From Cohnella rhizoplanae (lineage in GTDB: Bacteria > Bacillota > Bacilli > Paenibacillales > Paenibacillaceae), in the NCBI RefSeq assembly GCF_948329515.1, contig NZ_CAOJCN010000024.1, positions 17,068 to 81,067 on the forward strand: a stretch of 64,000 bases of DNA, written 5' to 3'. Positions within the stretch are counted from its first letter, which is position 1. Each line of letters opens with the position of its first letter. The notes beneath the pieces are model-generated. The model saw nothing but the letters and a program-made list of their open reading frames with translations. It made no database searches and was not told the origin of the DNA. Positions 59,296-64,000 of the stretch are shown here, in pieces. The translations under genes and the position numbers were made by a program.

Positions 59296-59637
59296 ATGAG
59301 CGAAACCCCGCATATCATTGATAAGGCAGAGAATATCGACGCGTCCAAGGTGGGCGATACGATATCGAGAATCGACGCTCCGAAAAAGGACGAGATCCTG
59401 AGCAACTTCCAATCGTTCAAAAGTTATCTGAACAGACGGATCGCGCTTGGCGAATCGCTCGGACTGTCCGAGGAGCAGCTCGCGCAGGTCGCGGAGAAGG
59501 TCGCCGACTATCTGGCCGAGCACGAGGATCCGCGCAACGCGGAGGAAAATCTGCTCAAAGAGCTGTGGAAGGTGGGCGAGCAGGACGAGCGTCATAAGCT
59601 GGCGCATATGCTGGTGAGACTGGCGCAGCAGTCCTGA
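59296..59637 (+). CDS. DUF3243 family protein
   Basis: 113 aa. FQSFKSYLNRRIALGESLGLSEEQLAQVAEKVADYLAEHEDPRNAEENLLKELWKVGEQDERHKLAHMLVRLAQ is the conserved DUF3243 sequence found across Bacilli. It is a small, soluble, helical protein of unknown function. AAGGAGG lies 8 nt before the ATG. A GC-rich inverted repeat without a T-run (59662-59688) follows it, before the YihY gene. Confidence 0.9.
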   Translation: MSETPHIIDKAENIDASKVGDTISRIDAPKKDEILSNFQSFKSYLNRRIALGESLGLSEEQLAQVAEKVADYLAEHEDPRNAEENLLKELWKVGEQDERHKLAHMLVRLAQQS

Positions 59638-59716
59638 CGTCCTTTAGCCGCGAAATCGAGTTCGGCCGCCGTCACGACAGGCGGCCGATCCCTTATCTAG
59701 GCAAGGAGGAAGGACG

Positions 59717-60673
59717 ATGGACGAAAAGAAGAAAAAAAAGACATTGCGTTTTGCCGAAAATTTGTACTGCCGCTTTCAGGATGACGAAGTGCCAGCCATG
59801 GGCGCTCAGTTGACCTACTACCTGATTCTGGCGATATTTCCCTTCATGATCTTTTTGGTCGCCTTGATCGGTTTCACGCCTTTTACGACGTGGGACCTGC
59901 TCGACGCGCTGAAGAAGGTGCTGCCTCAGGCCAACAGTCAGGTGTTGGTCGAATCGATCCACGATATGACCGACAATCGGAGCGGCACGCTGCTGTCCTT
60001 CGGCATCATCGGCTCCCTGTGGTCGGCGTCGAGCGGCATCAATGCGATTATCAAGGCGCTCAATAAAGCCTACGACGAACCGGAGACGCGTCCCTTCTGG
60101 AAGGTCAAGGGACTGTCGCTGATCGTGACTGTCGTCATGACGCTCGTCTTGCTCAGCAGCCTGGCGCTCCTCGTATTCGGCAGAATGCTCGGCGAGTGGA
60201 TATTTAAGACGTTCGCGCTTCCCGATTTCTTTGACGAGTTGTGGTCCGTGGCGCAATTCGTCATTCCGATCGTCATCATCGCCTTGGTATTCACCGCGCT
60301 GTACAAGTACGTACCCAATCGCCATTTGAAATTCAAGGAAGTGCTTCCTGGCGCTATCTTCGCGACGCTCGGTTGGATCGTCGCTTCGGGCTTGTTCGCT
60401 TTTTACGTAAGCAACTTCGCCAACTACACCAAAACATATGGCAGCCTCGGCGGTGTCATCGTGCTGCTTACCTGGTTATATATTAGCAGCATCATTATCA
60501 TACTTGGCGGCGAGATCAACGCTACGCTTGCATTCGACCGCGAGGGCAAGAGCAAGCCGGAGTGCAAGAAGTACACCCACTCCATCACGAATGCATGGAA
60601 TAAAGTCAAGAATTGGCGATCGCATAAAAAAGAAGGCAAAGGAAAAAAAGTGCCTCCTCATGTCCCTACCTGA
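59717..60673 (+). CDS. YihY/BrkB family membrane protein
   Basis: 318 aa with six TM segments. The N-terminal DDEVPAMGAQLTYYLILAIFPFMIFLVALIGF and central WSASSGINAIIKALNKAYDEPETRPFWK are family hallmarks, and TKTYGSLGGVIVLLTWLYISSIIIILGGEINA closes the domain. A basic Lys-rich tail follows. The family was once called RNase BN, wrongly; its role is unknown. AAGGAGG lies 8-9 nt before the ATG. It may be co-transcribed with the DUF3243 gene. Confidence 0.92.
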   Translation: MDEKKKKKTLRFAENLYCRFQDDEVPAMGAQLTYYLILAIFPFMIFLVALIGFTPFTTWDLLDALKKVLPQANSQVLVESIHDMTDNRSGTLLSFGIIGSLWSASSGINAIIKALNKAYDEPETRPFWKVKGLSLIVTVVMTLVLLSSLALLVFGRMLGEWIFKTFALPDFFDELWSVAQFVIPIVIIALVFTALYKYVPNRHLKFKEVLPGAIFATLGWIVASGLFAFYVSNFANYTKTYGSLGGVIVLLTWLYISSIIIILGGEINATLAFDREGKSKPECKKYTHSITNAWNKVKNWRSHKKEGKGKKVPPHVPT

Positions 60674-60843
60674 TTCAATTGGATCTGCTTCGCCGTTCCA
60701 CTGGTAAACGCAAGAATCCTCTGACTGTGTAGAATCGCTCTGCCCGGTTCCAACTGCATCGATCGTGCATGGCGAGCCTGGGCCCTTCTACCGCAATCAC
60801 ACGCTTTGGAAACCAACTCCTGCCGGAGTGGATGGATATAGGT

Positions 60844-60934
60844 AAGCCGGAACATGTAGGCGCCTCTGATCGGAAGCCGGAACAGCTCGTTTTTCGTTTT
60901 CCTTTTAGGCGGGCCTACATGCTCCGGCTTTTTT
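60844..60934 (+). terminator. Long inverted repeat / terminator after the YihY gene
   Basis: Arms of 18 bp (60844-60861 and 60913-60930, two mismatches) enclose an inner AGCCGGAACA copy and end in TTTTTT. At about 90 nt it is larger than a normal terminator. It occupies the gene-free gap 60674-61029 between convergent genes and could stop both. Confidence 0.65.
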
Positions 60935-61029
60935 ATGCCCTCAGCCCAAATCATCGTATGTGCGTTAGATGTACGTCTTGCTCGCACTAATTCCAAACTC
61001 GCGATCGCTTGTCGTTCAGATCCTATTTT

Positions 61030-61383
61030 TTAAGGATCATTCGTCACGATCACCTCAAATGTCGCTGGAGAGTCAGCAGCATTTAACACCGACGCAGACA
61101 CGATCACCAAAACTTCCGTGGCGTTGCCCGATTTTAGCGATAGACGGAGCCTTTCGATCACTCCGTTGATTCGTAGGCTAGGCACAAAGTGCAGGTGAAA
61201 CAAGATCTGGCTGGCTCTCGTTAAGATCGATTCGAAGCTAATTCCCTGAAGCGGTTGAGGCGTGAATCCGAACATCCGACAAAAGTTCGAATCAGCCTCC
61301 ACTAAGAGATAATCGTGCGTTAAAAGAAGTCGCCCAACCGGTTTCTCCACCGGATCGTTACTGACCAGTTCAATGTCTTTCAA
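61030..61383 (-). CDS. Stand-alone PAS domain protein partnered with RsbQ
   Basis: 117 aa. A PAS fold is recognisable: LLLTHDYLLVEADSNFCRMFGFTPQPLQGISFESILTRASQILFHLHFVPSL and a C-terminal strand EVLVIVSASVLN. The start is a TTG whose TTGA overlaps the rsbQ stop, so the two are translationally coupled. In B. subtilis RsbQ works with RsbP, a PAS protein with a C-terminal PP2C phosphatase. Here no phosphatase, kinase or GGDEF domain follows; the frame ends after the PAS fold. It is either a truncated RsbP or a genuine single-domain receptor. Confidence 0.75.
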   Translation of the reverse strand: MKDIELVSNDPVEKPVGRLLLTHDYLLVEADSNFCRMFGFTPQPLQGISFESILTRASQILFHLHFVPSLRINGVIERLRLSLKSGNATEVLVIVSASVLNAADSPATFEVIVTNDP

Positions 61384-62219
61384 GCTTCCAATGCTGCTCG
61401 TGTGCTAGCTTGCCCTTCATTTAAATAGTCGGCAATCAGTTTAACAGTCTCAGCAGGATGACTTACGTGTGGGCAATGGCCGGTTGCCTCCATTAACTTC
61501 AAAGAACTTCCGTTCATTTGCTGATGCATATACACGCCGACTTCAAGAGGAGCAATCACGTCCTCAGCGCATTGCATAATTAGAGCGGGCACCGAGACTT
61601 TCTGTAGTACCTCTCTATAATCCGAAAGAAAGGTCGCTTTTGCAAAGATGCCGGCTATATCCGGGTCGACGGCGCAAAAGCTTTCTTCAAGCTCCTTCGC
61701 CAATTCGGGACGACCTTCATTTCCCATAATTATAGGAGCCAAATAACCTGACCATTGCGCATAATTGTCCTCCATAAGACGAAGCAAGCCTTCGATATCT
61801 TCGCGCTCAAATCCCCCTATATAATGGGGCAGATCGTTAATATAACGTGGAGATGGCCCAATCAGTACCAGCCTTTCGAATAATTCAGGCGTATCCACCG
61901 AAGCTAATATTCCTATGGTGGCGCCTACCGAGTGCCCTACAAATACGGCATCGCGAAGATCCAGAGCCTCGCAAACGTCAATCACATCCTGGGCATAACC
62001 AGCAAGGTCGCTGTATCGCACTTGATCAAAAGCCTTACTATCAGAATGGCCCGAGCCCACAAAGTCAAAGAGAACGACCCTCCATTCCTCTTCAAAAGAA
62101 GGCGCAACGAACCTCCACATATGTTGGTCGCATCCGAAGCCATGTGCAAAAATGATGGTTTTCTTGCCCTTTCCCTTTACTGTCACATGATTTCGGGCGA
62201 GAATGAATTCCTTATTCAC
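61380..62219 (-). CDS. rsbQ: RsbQ-like alpha/beta hydrolase
   Basis: 279 aa. Sequence blocks agree closely with B. subtilis RsbQ: NHVTVKGKGKKTIIFAHGFGCDQHMW at the start, VLFDFVGSGHSD, YAQDVIDVCEALDLRDAVFVGHSVGA with the nucleophile Ser, MQCAEDVIAP with the Asp, and GHCPHVSHPAETVKLIADYL with the His. RsbQ generates or processes a small hydrophobic signal for a PAS partner. Base composition is clearly more AT-rich than the neighbours, hinting at transfer. GGGAGG precedes the GTG start. A TATAAT lies on the minus strand at 62272-62267. Confidence 0.9.
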   Translation of the reverse strand: MNKEFILARNHVTVKGKGKKTIIFAHGFGCDQHMWRFVAPSFEEEWRVVLFDFVGSGHSDSKAFDQVRYSDLAGYAQDVIDVCEALDLRDAVFVGHSVGATIGILASVDTPELFERLVLIGPSPRYINDLPHYIGGFEREDIEGLLRLMEDNYAQWSGYLAPIIMGNEGRPELAKELEESFCAVDPDIAGIFAKATFLSDYREVLQKVSVPALIMQCAEDVIAPLEVGVYMHQQMNGSSLKLMEATGHCPHVSHPAETVKLIADYLNEGQASTRAALEA

Positions 62220-62332
62220 GAATGTCTAACCTCCCGCTTCTTAGGTGACAATTTTTATACTACTTCATTATACGACTCTATGCGGAAATAAGAAAACGAG
62301 GTACGGCTCCCGCATTCGGTCTTGTAAATACC

Positions 62333-62361
62333 AAAAAGACAGAGAACCAATTGGTCTCTGC
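62333..62361 (-). terminator. Terminator of the rRNA-tRNA operon
   Basis: CAGAGA-CC and GG-TCTCTG arms around AATT form a hairpin followed on the minus strand by TCTTTTTGG. It lies about 30 nt downstream of the last tRNA gene. Confidence 0.75.
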
Positions 62362-62391
62362 CTTTATCCGCAATTACTCAATTATTAAGTA

Positions 62392-62477
62392 TGGTGCCGG
62401 TGAAGGGACTCGAACCCCCACTCCCTCGCGAGAAGCGGATTTTGAGTCCGCCGCGTCTGCCATTCCGCCACACCGGC
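62392..62477 (-). tRNA. tRNA-Leu (CAA)
   Basis: 86 nt including encoded CCA. The 7-bp acceptor GCCGGTG/CACCGGC, a long variable arm and the anticodon loop CTCAAAA give CAA. Last tRNA of the operon. Confidence 0.95.
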
Positions 62478-62506
62478 ATAAATAGAATTGCCCGAAAATA
62501 AAAAAA

Positions 62507-62583
62507 TGGCGCGCCCTAAGAGATTCGAACTCCTGGCCTTTAGATTCGTAGTCTAACGCTCTATCCAGCTGAGCTAAGGGCGC
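62507..62583 (-). tRNA. tRNA-Arg (ACG)
   Basis: 77 nt including CCA. The acceptor GCGCCCT/AGGGCGC and anticodon loop CTACGAA give ACG, where A34 is normally edited to inosine by TadA. Confidence 0.95.
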
Positions 62584-62594
62584 AAATATGAAGT

Positions 62595-62668
62595 TGGAGG
62601 CGCCACCCAGACTCGAACTGGGGGTAGAGCTTTTGCAGAGCTCTGCCTTACCACTTGGCTATGGCGCC
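62595..62668 (-). tRNA. tRNA-Cys (GCA)
   Basis: 74 nt including CCA. The acceptor GGCGCCA/TGGCGCC and anticodon loop CTGCAAA give GCA. Confidence 0.95.
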
Positions 62669-62679
62669 AAGAACTTAAA

Positions 62680-62754
62680 TGGAGCGGAAAACGGGATTCG
62701 AACCCGCGACCTTCTCGTTGGCAACGAGATGCTCTACCACTGAGCTATTTCCGC
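62680..62754 (-). tRNA. tRNA-Gly (GCC)
   Basis: 75 nt including CCA. The acceptor GCGGAAA/TTTCCGC-type pairing and anticodon loop TTGCCAA give GCC. Confidence 0.95.
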
Positions 62755-62758
62755 AAAA

Positions 62759-62833
62759 TGGCTGGGGATCTAGGGATCGAACCTAGGAATGACGGAGTCA
62801 AAGTCCGTTGCCTTACCGCTTGGCTAATCCCCA
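62759..62833 (-). tRNA. tRNA-Gln (TTG)
   Basis: 75 nt including CCA. The acceptor TGGGGAT/ATCCCCA and anticodon loop CTTTGAC give TTG. Confidence 0.95.
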
Positions 62834-62845
62834 ATAAGGTAAAGA

Positions 62846-62922
62846 TGGGGCGACCGAGGGGAATTGAACCCCCGAGTGTCGGATCCACAAACCGATGCGT
62901 TAACCACTTCGCCACGGTCGCC
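62846..62922 (-). tRNA. tRNA-His (GTG)
   Basis: 77 nt including CCA. It has the extra 5' G opposite discriminator C that marks tRNA-His, and anticodon GTG. Confidence 0.95.
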
Positions 62923-62939
62923 ATATTTGGAAATTGCAT

Positions 62940-63013
62940 TGGCAGGGGCAGCAGGAATTGAACCCACACTAACGGTTTTGGAGACCGCTGTTCTACCTTT
63001 AAACTATGCCCCT
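62940..63013 (-). tRNA. tRNA-Trp (CCA)
   Basis: 74 nt including CCA. The acceptor AGGGGCA/TGCCCCT and anticodon loop CTCCAAA give CCA. Confidence 0.95.
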
Positions 63014-63031
63014 ATACTGTTAAGGTAAAAC

Positions 63032-63115
63032 TGGTGGAGGATGATGGATTTGAACCACCGAACCCGAAGGAACAGATTTACAGTCTGCCGCGTTTGGCCA
63101 CTTCGCTAATCCTCC
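63032..63115 (-). tRNA. tRNA-Tyr (GTA)
   Basis: 84 nt including CCA, with a long variable arm. Anticodon loop CTGTAAA gives GTA. Confidence 0.95.
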
Positions 63116-63132
63116 AAGACTGTAAAAACAAA

Positions 63133-63208
<76 letters not shown>

Positions 63209-63230
63209 AAATCGAAGGGCATTACTCAGA

Positions 63231-63306
<76 letters not shown>

Positions 63307-63332
63307 ATTTTCCAATCGTCTAAGAAAGAAAA

Positions 63333-63409
63333 TGGCGGAGCTGACGGGATTCGAACCCGCGGTCTCCTGCGTGACAGGCAGGCATGTTAGGCCTCTACAC
63401 CACAGCTCC
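63333..63409 (-). tRNA. tRNA-Asp (GTC)
   Basis: 77 nt including CCA. The acceptor GGAGCTG/CAGCTCC and anticodon loop CTGTCAC give GTC. Confidence 0.95.
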
Positions 63410-63441
63410 ATGTGGGATCTCGGATAACTCCGGGATAAAGT

Positions 63442-63518
<77 letters not shown>

Positions 63519-63588
63519 TCGTAAGCATGTCTTACTATTTTGGCGACGTTCCATATCATAACCGATATCGCCATGTTCTTGCAAGCCC

Positions 63589-63621
63589 TTTATCAAATCT
63601 TCAGTGAACAAATTTGATAAA
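63589..63621. repeat. Inverted repeat between tRNA-Glu and tRNA-fMet
   Basis: TTTATCAAAT and ATTTGATAAA are perfect 10-bp arms 13 nt apart, in the only long spacer (105 nt) of the tRNA cluster. No T-run follows. It may be a processing site or the scar of a lost tRNA. Confidence 0.45.
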
Positions 63622-63623
63622 GA

Positions 63624-63698
63624 TGGTGACCCGTGGGGGAATCGAACCCCCGTTACCTCCGTGAAAGGGAGGTGTCTTAACCGCTTGACCAACGGGCC
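63624..63698 (-). tRNA. tRNA-Glu (TTC)
   Basis: 75 nt including CCA. The acceptor GGCCCGT pairs with ACGGGTC (one G-U). Anticodon loop CTTTCAC gives TTC. Confidence 0.95.
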
Positions 63699-63708
63699 TT
63701 AAGTAAAG

Positions 63709-63801
63709 TGGCGGAGAGAGAGGGATTCGAACCCTCGAGACGCTTGTGACGCCTACACGATTTCCAATCGTGCTCCTTCGACCAAACTCGGACACCTCTC
63801 C
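63709..63801 (-). tRNA. tRNA-Ser (GGA)
   Basis: 93 nt including CCA, with the long variable arm of class II tRNAs. Anticodon loop TTGGAAA gives GGA. Confidence 0.95.
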
Positions 63802-63805
63802 ATGA

Positions 63806-63881
63806 TGGCTCCCCGAACAGGACTCGAACCTGTGACAACTCGATTAACAGTCGAGTGCTCTACCAACTGAGCTATCAGGGA
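63806..63881 (-). tRNA. tRNA-Asn (GTT)
   Basis: 76 nt including CCA. Anticodon loop CTGTTAA gives GTT. First tRNA behind the 5S gene, as in several Bacillus operons. Confidence 0.95.
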
Positions 63882-63905
63882 ATGTATGATATTGTGCTGC
63901 GATCG

Positions 63906-64000
63906 GCCTGGCGGCGTCCTACTCTCCCGGGACCCTGCGGTCCGAGTACCATTGGCGCTGGAGGGCTTAACGGTCGTGTTCGAGATGGGTACGCGTGGGA
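63906..64000 (-). rRNA. rrf: 5S ribosomal RNA (partial)
   Basis: The minus strand shows the 3' portion of 5S rRNA, including the conserved CGAACACGACCG region and the closing ACGCCGCCAGGC. The 5' end lies beyond the window. It places the tRNA cluster at the distal end of an rRNA operon. Confidence 0.93.

Noticed and set aside
60658..60996. 112-aa minus-strand frame and overlapping plus-strand frame after the YihY gene
   Set aside because: Both translate the arms of the long inverted repeat and have no start signals.

Overview
The window looks like a chromosomal segment of a GC-rich, endospore-forming Firmicute of the Paenibacillaceae (Cohnella/Paenibacillus type). The grounds are a small acid-soluble spore protein (sspI), a GerA/GerC/GerB germinant-receptor operon, a LiaFSR envelope-stress system with PspA proteins, an S-layer-homology anchored surface enzyme, yhbD-yhbE-yhbF, an rsbQ homologue, AGGAGG-type ribosome binding sites with frequent GTG/TTG starts, and a Bacillus-like rRNA-tRNA operon. 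Taxonomy is an inference from gene content only.

Layout. 1-5.7 kb: a 5'-truncated double cyclic-nucleotide-binding protein, then a minus-strand AraC regulator between two Gfo/Idh/MocA oxidoreductases, and a divergent M20 amidohydrolase. 5.9-8.7 kb: a chemoreceptor, a 51-bp tandem array and a nuclease-like/winged-helix protein. 8.8-11.9 kb: kduI-deoR-kduD-eda, a hexuronate (pectin/alginate-type) catabolic operon without kdgK. 12-18.7 kb: a compact run of seven minus-strand genes starting with gerA-gerC-gerB behind a sigma-G-like promoter. 18.9-24.7 kb: an rRNA methyltransferase, ktrA, sspI, an isolated phnM, a second 51-bp tandem array, another Gfo/Idh/MocA gene and a thioredoxin-reductase-like flavoprotein.

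24.8-39.3 kb is the most distinctive region. A LacI regulator, a Gfo/Idh/MocA oxidoreductase, two ABC permeases and a lipoprotein sugar-binding protein are followed by two giant secreted proteins: a 1544-aa SLH-anchored protein with four CBM9-like repeats and a glycosidase-like domain, and a ~1267-aa secreted GH114-like (polygalactosaminidase-type) protein with FnIII and CBM9-like repeats. It reads as a self-contained system for degrading, importing and oxidising an extracellular glycan.

39.4-50 kb: prfC, a 62-bp hairpin-bearing tandem array, two DHA2 drug exporters, the bactofilin pair yhbE/yhbF with their regulator yhbD, a cyclase-family hydrolase and zwf. 50-53.5 kb: a hypothetical protein and an EAL / CBS-GGDEF c-di-GMP pair. 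53.6-58.4 kb: a seven-gene envelope-stress operon (liaI-like, pspA, pspC, pspA/liaH, liaF, liaS, liaR). 58.6-62.2 kb: MEKHLA protein, DUF3243 protein, YihY/BrkB protein, and an rsbQ-PAS pair in which the PAS protein has no effector domain. 62.4-64 kb: 15 tRNA genes and the 3' part of a 5S rRNA gene, all on the minus strand, forming the distal end of an rRNA operon.

Three unrelated tandem arrays (51, 51 and 62 bp units) and one dispersed palindromic element fill most of the larger gene-free stretches.
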